From NCBI GenBank assembly GCA_963704025.1, contig CAVPGP010000001.1, positions 62,001 to 126,000 of the forward strand: 64,000 nucleotides of DNA, written 5' to 3'. The position numbers were made by a program, and so were the translations under genes. The DNA is from CAVPGP01 sp963704025. Its GTDB lineage: Bacteria; Actinomycetota; Thermoleophilia; Gaiellales; Gaiellaceae. The notes below the pieces were generated by a model that was not told where the DNA came from, searched no databases, and saw nothing but the letters and a program-made list of their open reading frames with translations. Below, piece by piece: positions 55,501 to 64,000 of this stretch (positions are counted from its first letter, which is position 1; each line of letters begins with the position of its first letter).

Positions 55501-57041
55501 GCGGCGGCAACCTGATCGCGCTGCATCCGGACAAGCAGCTCGCCGGCCTGCTCGGCCTGACGGACAACGCCGCGACACTCACGAACGCCTACCTCAAGGT
55601 CGACACGACGACCGCGGCGGGAGCCGGCATCGTCGGCCAGTCGATCCAGTTCCACGGCACCGCCGACCGCTACACGCTGAACGGCGCCACCGCGATCGCC
55701 TGGCTCTACTCGAACGCCGGCACGGCGACGACGAGCCCGGCCGTGACGACGCGCGCCGTCGGCTCGAGCGGCGGCGACGCTGCCGCGTTCACCTACGACC
55801 TGAACAAGTCGATCGTCTACACGCGGCAGGGAAATCCCGCCTGGGCAGGCCAGGATCGCGACGGCGTCGGCGACATCCGGACGAACGATCTCTTCTACGG
55901 CGCGAAGTCCGGCGACGTGCAGCCCGACTGGACGGACACGAGCAAGATCGGCATCCCGCAGGGGGACGAGCAGCAGCGCCTGCTGGTCAACATGATCACG
56001 CTCATGAATCGCGACAAGACGCCGCTGCCGCGGTTCTGGTACCTGCCGCGCGACAAGAAGGCGGTCGTGATCATGACCGGCGACGACCATGCAACCGGCG
56101 GCACGGCCGGGCGCTTCGACACCTATCTGTCCGACAGCCCGCCTGGATGCTCCGTCGCCAACTGGGAGTGCGTGCGCTCGACCTCGTACATCTATCCCGA
56201 CAGCCCGCTCACGAACGCGCAGGCAAGCAGCTACACCGCGCAAGGGCTTCGAGGTGGCGCTGCACGCGAGCATCGACCGGTCCTGTCAAGCATGGCCGGA
56301 CGGGCAGCTGGACTCTGTCTACTTCACACCCGCAGCTGGCCCAGTTCGCCGCCAAGTACACGAGCGTGCCTGCGCCGGTCACGAATCGCACGCACTGCGT
56401 CGAGTGGATCGACTGGGCCACGGAGCCCAAGGTCGAGCTCGCGCACGGCATCCGCCTCGACACGAACTACTACCACTACCCGGCGAGCTGGATCGGGACG
56501 AAGCCGGGCTACCTCGAGGGCACGGGCGAGATCATGCGCTTCGCCGACCTCGACGGCAGCGTGATCGACGTCTACCAGGCGCCGACGCACCAAACCGACG
56601 AGTCGAGCATGGCGCAGCCGGCGTCGATCAACTTCCTGCTCGACAGGGCGCTCGGCGCCGGAGGGGTACTACGGCCTCTTCACGGTGCTGATCCACACCG
56701 ACATCGCCGCCAGCCCGGACTCCGACGCGGTCATCGCCTCGGCACAGTCGCGCGGCGTGCCGGTCATCTCGGCCAAGCAGGCGCTGACGTGGATGGACGG
56801 CCGCAACAACTCGACCTTCCGGAGCTTCTCCTGGAGCGGCGGCACGCTCGGCTTCACCATCAACGCCGCCGCGGGCTCGAACGGACTGCGGGCGATGCTC
56901 CCGATGACGTCGAGCGCCGGCCGCCTGAGCGCCATCTCGCGCGGCGGCACCGCAGTGCCCTTCACGACGCAGACGATCAAGGGCATCGAGTACGGCTTCT
57001 TCGACGCCGTCACCGGCGCCTACTCGGCCACCTACTCGTAG
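46517..57041 (+). CDS. Giant secreted copper-radical-oxidase/FN3/LamG protein (frameshifted)
   Basis: One gene of about 3,500 codons if ten apparent single-base insertions (50276 to 56661) are removed. Order: signal peptide; galactose-oxidase-like propeller to about residue 405 and its GO-like E-set domain to 505; FN3; Ig-like; LamG; five FN3; LamG; five FN3; LamG; three FN3; LamG; SbsA-type Ig-like; an amidotransferase-like alpha/beta region; and a deacetylase-like C-terminus. The oxidase ligands are present: Cys106 (NLFCAGH), Tyr155 (GRWYPTAT), Tyr369-His370 (GRLYHSTA) and His452 (MTHAIN), with spacing like galactose oxidase (Cys228, Tyr272, Tyr495/His496, His581). It should oxidise a sugar or alcohol outside the cell, with the FN3/LamG array binding glycan. 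The frameshifts may be sequence errors. Confidence 0.85.
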
Positions 57042-57105
57042 CGACCCAGGTCGGCGGAGCGGTCCCCGCGGCCGCTCCCCGAGCAGGTCGATCCAGGAAG
57101 CCGCT

Positions 57106-57937
57106 CTAGCCGGGTGCGGAGACCCAGCCGAAGCGGTCGTTCAGCCGCCGCACGAACGGCAGCCGGAAGACGACCGCCTTGATCGCGGCACGGCGAGCCT
57201 TGGCGCGCTCGCGACGCTCCCAGTAGGCGTCCTTTCTCCTTCGACTCGGTCGAGTAGTACGGGCCGCCTGTGTGATGGACGCGCAGATCGGCGAGGACGG
57301 CCGGCTCGAAGCCGAGCTTCTCGATATCGACGATGTACGCTTCGTCCTCGAGGAAGAAGACCTCCTTCTTCCGCTCCTGGAAGCCGCCGACGCGGTCGTA
57401 CAGCTCGCGCGAGGTCATGGCGCAGCCGCCGCCGGTCGGGCCGCGGAGAAGCCGGACGCCGTTCACCTCGTCCGGCACGTAGAGATGCGGGCGCACGTGG
57501 TGGCGCACATTCGACGCCTGGTCGTTCGGATCGTCCTCCAGGTCCGCGGCGAGGAAGCCGATCTCCGGCAGTCGCAGGAACGCATCGAGGAGCATCCGGT
57601 CCCACTCGTCCGGCGCATCGACGACGTCGTCGTCGAGCTCGACGAGGAACGGCGCCTTCGTGATCCGGAAGGCGCGCGGGTAGCCGTTCTGCCCCACGTT
57701 CTCCGGGCTGCGGACGACACGGATCCGCGGATCCGTCAGCCTCGCCAGGTACTCCGTCGTGCCGTCCGTCGACGCGTTGTCCCAGATCAGGATCTCGTGC
57801 GTCGCGGGCGACGTGCGCAGCAGGACGTTCTCCACGCATTTCTGCAGGAGGTGAAGCCGGTTGTGGGTCAGGACGACCGCGACGATGCCGTCGTCGGCCG
57901 TCGGTTCGCGCCCAGGAGCCGATTCCATGCATTTCAT
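57106..57937 (-). CDS. Family 2 glycosyltransferase (3' end frameshifted)
   Basis: About 276 residues. VAVVLTHNRLHLLQKCVENV, ILIWDNASTDGTTEYL and the DxD-like VELDDDVVDAPDEWD are rhamnosyl/galactosyl-transferase-like GT2 motifs, followed by GPTGGGCAMTSRELYDRVGG and FFLEDEAYIVDIEKLGFEP. At about 57235 an extra base shifts the frame; the continuation YWERRERAKARRAAIKAVVF and RRLNDRFGWVSAPG ends at the TAG given. Without the shift the protein would end in an unrelated basic tail. It faces the giant protein gene tail to tail. Confidence 0.85.
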
Positions 57938-58071
57938 CGTAGGAGAGCCGAGGCGAATGTTGGACGCCCCATTCCGGCAGCATTTCGGCCGCGCGCCTAG
58001 CCGATCGGCTAGACGCGGTCCCTCTGTCCGGCCATAGGCACGAGGCGAGGCCCCGGCTACCGTTCGCAGTG

Positions 58072-58573
58072 ATGAAGCCTGGTGCGCGACACGCGCCGCG
58101 CGAAGAGCGCGCCGACCTGATGCTGGTCTGCTCCTCGGGCGGTCATCTGCTCCAGCTCGTGGCGTTGCGCGACGCCTGGGAGGGGTTCGACCGCGCCTGG
58201 GTCTCCTTTGACAAGAGCGACGTCCGCTCGCTGCTCGCCGGGGAACGGGTCGTCTTCGCGCACGGCCCGACGAACCGCAGCGTCGAAGAACCTCGTCCGC
58301 AACCTGCTGCTGGCATTCCGGCTCGTGCGGCAGATGCGCCCGAAGGTGATCATGACCACCGGCGCCGGGGTCGCCGTCCCGTTCGCGTGGATCGGCAAGC
58401 TCTGGGGGGCTCGCGTCGTCTACGTCGAGAGCCTGACGCGGATCGACGGGCCGTCCCTCAGCTACCGCCTGATCGCCCCCGTCGCGAAGCGGCTCTACGT
58501 CCAGTGGCCGGAGCTCGCGCAGGCGCTGCCGCAGGCCCGCTACGTCGGCAACGTCTTCTCCACGGGCGAATGA
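58072..58573 (+). pseudogene. PssD/Alg14-like glycosyltransferase subunit, frameshifted
   Basis: The family start LMLVCSSGGHLLQLVALRDA, then WVSFDKSDVRSLLAGE, is in one frame. After an extra base at about 58290 the other frame continues NLVRNLLLAFRLVRQMRP, TTGAGVAVPFAWIGKLWGA and YVESLTRIDGPSLSYRL. The whole, about 165 residues, matches PssD/Alg14, the membrane partner that anchors the catalytic subunit. The next gene encodes that partner (PssE/Alg13-like) and overlaps by ATGA. Indel error is likely. Confidence 0.82.
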
Positions 58574-59067
58574 TCTTCGTCACCGTCGGAACGAACGAGG
58601 CGCCCTTCGACCGGCTGCTGGAGGCGGTTGCGCAGCTGCCCGCCGGCGAGGAGCTCGTCGTCCAGCACGGTGCCTCGAGCGTCCGCGTTCCCGGCGCCGA
58701 GCTCGTCGACTTCCTGCCCTTCGAGCAGATCGTCCAGCACATCAGACGCGCCCGCGCCGTCGTCACGCACGCCGGCGTCGGCTCGATCATCGTCGCGCTC
58801 TCCAACGGCAAGCGCCCGGTCGTCGCGCCCCGGCTGAAGCGCTTCGGCGAGGCGGTCGACGATCACCAGCTCCACTTCGGCCGGCGCTTCTCCGACGCGG
58901 GCCTCGTCACCCTGGTCGAGTCGGCGGACGGGTTGGCCGACGCACTGGGCTCGGCCGAGCACGAGGCGCCGACCCTGGCCGGTTCCGGTGCGCTCGCGGC
59001 CGAGCTGCGCGGCTTCCTGGAGCAGGAGCTCGCCGCCCCGTCGGTCGCCGCGGCTTCGCACTCATGA
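58570..59067 (+). CDS. PssE/Alg13-like glycosyltransferase subunit
   Basis: A 165-residue protein like the C-terminal half of GT28 (MurG-type) enzymes: MIFVTVGTNEAPFDRLLEAV, DFLPFEQIVQHIRRARAVVT, THAGVGSIIVALSNGKRPVV and RFGEAVDDHQLHFGRRF. It binds the nucleotide sugar and pairs with the PssD-like protein to transfer a sugar to a lipid-linked acceptor during exopolysaccharide assembly. ATGA overlaps at both ends couple it to PssD and to the flippase. Confidence 0.92.
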   Translation: MIFVTVGTNEAPFDRLLEAVAQLPAGEELVVQHGASSVRVPGAELVDFLPFEQIVQHIRRARAVVTHAGVGSIIVALSNGKRPVVAPRLKRFGEAVDDHQLHFGRRFSDAGLVTLVESADGLADALGSAEHEAPTLAGSGALAAELRGFLEQELAAPSVAAASHS

Positions 59068-60583
59068 CGGGTACGCCAGAGAACGACGGCATCGGCGCAC
59101 GGATCCTGAGCGGGCTCGCCTGGAAGGCGGGCTCGCAGGTCTTCACACAGATCCTGCGCATGGTCGTCGCGCTCGTCCTGGCGCGGATGCTCACACCGGA
59201 GCAGTGGGGCCTCGCTGCGATGGTGCTCGTCTTCTCCGGGTTCGTGATCGTCTTCACGGACAATGCACTCGGGACGGCGCTGATCCAGCGGCGTCGGTTG
59301 ACGGACGACGACCGGTCCACGGTCTTCTGGGCCAGCGCGGCCGTCGGCCTGCTCCTGGCGGCAATCGCGATCGCGTTCTCCGGCGCGCTCGCGAGCTTCT
59401 ACGGCGAGCCCGAGGTGCGACCGCTCTTCGCGGTGCTCGCCATCAGCTTCTTCGTCAGCTCGCTCGGCACAGCCCAGGGCGCCCTGCTCGTCCGGGAGAT
59501 GCAGTTCCGTAAGCTCGAGCTGCGCCAGATGGCGGCCGCGCTCGCGGCCGCGGTCACGGGCATCGCCGTGGCGGCGGGGGGGTACGGCGCCTGGGCGATC
59601 GTGACGCAGCAGCTCGTCGACGCGACCGTCTCGACGGTGATCGTCTGGTTCCTGATCCCCTGGCGACCCTCGCCGCGGTTCTCCGTGGAGAGCCTCCGCA
59701 AGCTCGGCGGCTTCGCCGGCAACGTGTTCGGAGAGAACATGCTCTACCAGGCCGGGCGCAACATCGCGAACCTGGCCACCGGCCGCGTGCTCGGCGCGGC
59801 CGCACTCGGCACCTACGCACTGGCGACGAACGTGATCCTGATGCCGTTCTCGCGCATCGCGGCTCCGCTTCAGCAGGTGTTCTTCCCGGCGTTCTCGCAG
59901 ATGCAGGGCGACCGGCCGCGGATGGCGCAGATGTGGATCCGCGTCACCCGGCTCGTCGCCGCGTTCGCGATGCCCGCGCTCGCCGGGCTCGTGATCGTCG
60001 CCCCCGACTTCGTGCAGGTCGTCCTCGGCAACCGGTGGCACGACGCGACGCTCGTGATCCAGATCCTCGCGTGGGCCGGACTCATCCAGTCGCTCCAGAC
60101 GCTGAGCGGCGAGATCCTGCTTGCGCTCAACAAGTCGGGCACGCTGCTGCGCTTCACCATGCTCTGGTTCGTGCGTCACGCTGGGAGCGATCGCGCTCGG
60201 GCTGCAGTGGGGCCTGACCGGACTGGCCGTCTGCTACACGGTCGCGATCGTGCTCGTCGAGCCGGTGCGCACCTACCTGGCGGCCTCGCGCGCTCGGGAT
60301 CTCCGTCTGGCGCTTCTACGGCGCGCTCGTCGGCGTCGCGCAGGCAACGCTCGCGATGGCGGCGGTCGTCTTCGCAACGCGACAGGCGCTGATCGCCGCG
60401 GGTGTCCCGGCGGCCGGACGGCTCGTGCTCCTGATTCTCCTCGGCGTCGCCGTCTATGTGCCCCTCTGCGCCTGGCGCGTCCCCGAGGTCGTGGCCGAGG
60501 TGAAGCGGGTCTCGTCCCGCCGGCAGAAGGCGACGGGTCACCTCGAGCCGCTGCCGGCCCAGCCCCAGCTCTCGAAGCCGTAG
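59064..60583 (+). CDS. Wzx-type oligosaccharide flippase (3' part frameshifted)
   Basis: About 505 residues. The N-terminal two-thirds is intact: GLAWKAGSQVFTQILRMVVA, LARMLTPEQWGLAAMVLVFS and about ten helices, up to NKSGTLLRFTMLWFV. Two +1 shifts at about 60172 and 60300 break the last four helices, which continue as LGAIALGLQWGLTGLAVCYT and GRLVLLILLGVAVYVPLCAW. The family is the polysaccharide transporter/MVF group. It follows the PssD/PssE pair with an ATGA overlap, completing an assembly and export operon. A second, divergent flippase lies at 38.6-39.8 kb. Confidence 0.85.
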
Positions 60584-60979
60584 GGCACGCTCGCGAAGTC
60601 GGGCGCGCAGCCCTCTCCGGGTTGTGGCCTGGGCTCTACTGACGCAGACGCCGGCCGGAACCCCGATAATGCGTCCCCGGCATGCCTCTGCGGCAAACCC
60701 TTCGCCCGGTGCCGGCTCATGTCTGCTCGCTTCGAGCCGCGGCCTGGACCGCGCGGGGCGGGCCCGTAGAGGCGAAGATCGCGAGCGGCGGCGCGTCGGA
60801 TCGGGGCGACCCATACGGGTCAGCACCCGAGCCGATCTGTATCGCATCCCGGCCTAATCTTATCTGCAGATCGTCCGATACCTGCTTGACGATGACCTTG
60901 CACCTCGACTACGGTGCTCGGCTTCGCCCAGTAACCGAGAGGTCCGGCGGCCCGCGTCTCTCTCAATCAAGGAGGATCG
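60584..60979. other. Intergenic region before the LamG/beta-helix gene
   Basis: About 395 bases without a convincing gene. The stretch around 60850-60900 is AT-richer (TAATCTTATCTGCAGATCG) and is the likely promoter region. An AAGGAGG ribosome binding site lies eight bases before the ATG at 60980. Confidence 0.55.
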
Positions 60980-63726
60980 ATGACGCGCGAGGTTGCGTGG
61001 CAACGGTCTGTGGCCGTCGGTTTTGCTCTGCTTTTGATAGCGCTCGTCGCCTTGATCGGGGGATCTTCGATCGCGGCGGCGCCGAGCGGACCGGTGGCTG
61101 CATACTCGTTTGACGAGGGCACTGGGACTACGCTGGCCGATCGTTCGGGCAACGGGAACGACGGCTCCGATCTCGGGAGCTGTCTGGGACGACAGGGCAC
61201 TCGGGCGGGGCGCTCTCGTTCGACGGCGTCAACGATGTCGTCAACATCCCCGACTCCAACTCGCTCGACATCTCGCAGATGACGCTCGAGGCATGGGTCA
61301 AGCTCTCGACGCTCGGCGACCAGTGGCGCACCGTCGTCATCAAGGAGAAGCCCAGGCAGCTCGTCTACGCGCTCTACGCGTACACGAACGGGCCCGGAGC
61401 AGCAGGCAACGTAAACGTCACTGGGGGTAGCGACGTCTACGCGCAGACTTCATCGCTCCTTCCGACGAAGACCTGGGTGCATCTCGCCTCGACGTACGAC
61501 GGAGCGACGATCCGCCTGTACGCGAACGGCGCGCTGATCGCGACCAAGTCCTGGGCGGGCAAGATCGTGAGCTCGACCTCGCCGATGCGGATCGGAGGAA
61601 ACACGGTCTGGGGCGAATGGTTCGCCGGCCAGATCGACGACCTCCGCGTCTACAACCGCCCGCTCGGCCCGGCCGAGATCAAGTCCGACATGAATACTCC
61701 GGTGACGAGCGGCGGCGGCGGAGGAGGCGGAGGCGGCGCCGCCAGCGGCAGCGGCTCGACCCCCGTCGACACGCAGCCGCCGACGACGCCCGGCACACCG
61801 GCCGTTTCCGGCGCGACGACAACCTCGGTCTGGCTCACTTGGCCACCCTCGACCGACGACGTGGGCGTGGCCGGCTATCAGGTGTACCGCAACGGCTCGG
61901 CGTCAGGGACGACGTCCGGGACGAGCTACAACGTCACGGGCCTGACATGCGGGACGAGCTACACGTTCGCGGTCGACGCATATGACAACGCCGGCAACCG
62001 GTCGGCGAAGGCCTCCGTCACCGCTTCGACAAGTGCCTGTCCGCCGCCGGTAGGCGACACGCAGGCGCCGACCGTGCCTGCGAACTTGGCGGTTGTCGGC
62101 ACGTCGGGCAACTCGGTTACCGTCGGCTGGAGCCAGTCGATCGACGACACCGGCGTGACCGGCTACGGCATGTACCGCGGCGCGTCCGCCGTCGGCTCGA
62201 GCTACGCGACGACGTACACCTACACAGGGCTCGCGTGCGGTACCACGTACAGCCTCGCCGTCGATGCGTACGACGCCGCCGGCAACCGCTCTGCGAAGAG
62301 CTCGGTCTCCGGCTCGACGAGCGCCTGCCCACCGCCGCCGCCCGGGGACACCCAGGCCCCCACGACGCCGACGAGTCTCGCCGTGTCGTCCACGAGCACC
62401 GGCTCGCTCGGTGTGTCGTGGGGTGCGTCGTCGGACAACGTTGGTGTGAGTGCCTATGGCGTGTATCTGAACGGTGCGAGTGTGGGGAGCACGGCGGGCA
62501 GGAGTTATACGTTTTCGGGTCTGTCGTGTGGGACGAGTTATGCGCTGGCGGTTGATGCGTATGACGCGGCGGGGAACCGTTCCGGGAAGGCGTCGTTGAG
62601 TGCTTCGACGGCGACCTGTCCGTTGCCGGGAACGGCGGATGCGTATGTGTCGGCGAGCGGTTCTGACGGTGCCTCCTGCTCGCAGGTGGCGCCCTGCAGG
62701 TCGCTTGATCGCGCCTACCACGTGGTTGCGCCGGGTGGCACGGTCGAGGTTGCCGGCGGCAGCTATCCGGGTCAGACGGTGAGCAATGACGGTGGTAAGT
62801 CGCTCGGTTCGCAGCCGGTGTTGTTCCGGCCGGCGGCGGGGGCGAGCGTCAACCTCGACTATCTGGAGAGCTGGGCCTCGAACGTCCACTACGTCGGCTT
62901 CCGGCTGCCGACGAACGCGAATGCGTCACCGACCGGCCGCGCGCGGATCCGGGCCGGTCACAATGTCGTGCTGGAGGACTTCGTCGGCACCGAGCCCGAC
63001 ATCTGGAACGCGAGCTCGTCGCCGAACCAGCCGATCGACGGGTTGACGATCACGGGCGGCAATTGGGGGCCGTTCCCGTCCTGTGGTGGCGGCTTCAACA
63101 TCGCCGACAACCCGCGCAACGTGCTGATCGAGAACAACACGTTCCACGACTACATCGTGCCGTCCTCGTGCTCGGGCGCACACCTCGACTGCGTCCACGT
63201 CAACCAGGCGACCAGCATCACGATCCGCGGCAACACGTTCCGGAACTGCCAGCACTTCGGCATCTTCATGAGCGACCGTCCCGCGGACGCGCTGATCGAG
63301 AACAACTTCCTCACCGGAGGCATCTTCGGCTTCAAGCTCCGGGGGGACAACGACGCCTCGATCGAGCAGTTCAACAACATCACGATCCGCTTCAACTCGG
63401 CCGACGAGATCAACCTCGGCACCAGCGGCTCGAACACGCTCAACAACGTCAAGGTCGAAAACAACGCGACCCTGAACGGGATCGGCTGCCGCAGCGGCGG
63501 CGTCACCTTCACCGGAAACATCAACGAGTCCGGCGGCACCTGCAGCAGCAGTGACCGCCAGGTCGGCAACCTCGGCTTCCAGAACGCCGCCAACGCCGAC
63601 TTCCACCTCAACGCCGGCAGCCCCCTGATCGACGCGGCCACCGGCAACGCCTACCCAAGCCAAGACATCGACGACCAGAACCGCCCCGCCGGCGGCAAAC
63701 CCGACGTCGGCGCAGACGAACGCTAG
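60980..63726 (+). CDS. Secreted LamG/FN3/right-handed beta-helix protein (5' frameshifted)
   Basis: About 915 residues. A signal peptide (VGFALLLIALVALIGGSSIA) is followed by a LamG domain (AAYSFDEGTGTTLADRSGNG onward), broken by two +1 shifts between about 61165 and 61240. The rest is intact: the LamG end (RIGGNTVWGEWFAGQIDDLR), a poly-Gly linker, three FN3 domains, and a C-terminal parallel beta-helix starting AYVSASGSDGASCSQVAPCR. Asn-rich turns are seen (NVLIENNTFHDYIV, ITIRGNTFRNC), and the end reads KPDVGADER as in choice-of-anchor proteins. It may bind or cleave an acidic polysaccharide; no lyase residues are certain. The third FN3 and early helix have unusual codon use. Confidence 0.85.
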
Positions 63727-63746
63727 GCGGTTAGCCAACGCAACTC

Positions 63747-63785
63747 GGACCTGTCGGGCTCGACGTCGTCGAGCCCGACAGGTCC
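63747..63785. terminator. Perfect 39-base palindrome, terminator
   Basis: GGACCTGTCGGGCTCGACG and CGTCGAGCCCGACAGGTCC are exact reverse complements separated by one T. It starts 20 bases after the stop codon of the beta-helix gene, so it probably ends its transcript. No T-run follows. Confidence 0.75.
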
Positions 63786-63804
63786 TGCTCGGTAGGATCC
63801 CCGG

Positions 63805-64000
63805 GTGCGCCGCCTCCTCACGATGACGCTCGCGGGAGTCGGAGTGGCTGCCGGGCTCGTCGGGATCGCCCAGGTCGATCGCGGCCGAGCAGACGGGAGC
63901 CCGCCGCTCGTCGTCAGCCCGCGAGGCTCGGACGCGGGCTCGTGCACGGGTCAGACGCCCTGCGCGACGCTGAATCGCGCCTACGCCAAGGCTCGTCCTG
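63805..64000 (+). CDS. Secreted beta-helix-type protein, cut by window end
   Basis: Only the first 65 residues are visible. A signal peptide (LLTMTLAGVGVAAGLVGIA) is followed by VVSPRGSDAGSCTGQTPCAT and LNRAYAKARP. This matches the opening of the beta-helix of the previous gene (VSASGSDGASCSQVAPC, LDRAYHVVAP), so a paralogous right-handed beta-helix protein is expected. The GTG start was preferred; an ATG six codons later is possible. No ribosome binding site is obvious. Confidence 0.65.
   Translation, partial: MRRLLTMTLAGVGVAAGLVGIAQVDRGRADGSPPLVVSPRGSDAGSCTGQTPCATLNRAYAKARP

Overview
The window is a high-GC bacterial chromosome segment. Third codon positions are mostly G or C, GTG and TTG starts are common, and the gene families (ECF42 sigma factors with YCII partners, a dnaX-ybaB-recR-lysC-asd block, a galactose-oxidase-like secreted protein) point to a soil-type actinobacterium, most plausibly a Thermoleophilia-like lineage. 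That placement is inference from gene content; no rRNA gene or complete tRNA gene was seen.

Layout. 0-9.4 kb: a lipoprotein, two ECF42 sigma factor/YCII pairs on the minus strand (the second broken by frameshifts), a broken DHFR-family gene, two zinc-ribbon membrane proteins and a secreted repeat protein. 9.5-14.8 kb: polyphosphate kinase, two VOC (glyoxalase-fold) proteins, an MFS transporter and a coupled small protein. 14.8-25.2 kb: a large PAS/GAF sensor kinase, a secreted FG-GAP propeller, a diiron R2-like protein, a tight four-gene envelope operon (two exported ferritin-like proteins, an L,D-transpeptidase, a membrane protein) and a secreted sugar-dehydrogenase-like lipoprotein. 25.3-28 kb: a MacB-type ABC exporter whose permease is broken. 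28.7-35.4 kb: housekeeping core with a long-type SRP RNA, dnaX, ybaB, recR, lysC and asd, plus two small cNMP-binding-fold proteins.

36.6-64 kb is a surface-glycan locus: a Gfo/Idh/MocA oxidoreductase, two flippases, three glycosyltransferase-type genes plus a split PssD/PssE pair, an FAD oxidoreductase, an NAD-sugar epimerase/dehydratase, WecB and a polytopic membrane protein. Embedded in it is a 10.5-kb gene for a roughly 3,500-residue secreted protein. It joins a copper-radical-oxidase domain with the expected Cys, Tyr, Tyr-His and His ligands to about fourteen FN3 and four LamG domains and a C-terminal deacetylase-like region. A LamG/FN3/beta-helix protein and the start of a second beta-helix gene close the window. 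Together these suggest synthesis, export, oxidation and binding of an extracellular polysaccharide.

Two overall features matter to any user. A palindromic element of about 165 bp occurs three times (3.7, 25.3 and 36.6 kb). About two dozen single-base frameshifts break conserved genes; most are +1 insertions not in homopolymers, which looks more like insertion-type sequencing error than gene decay.
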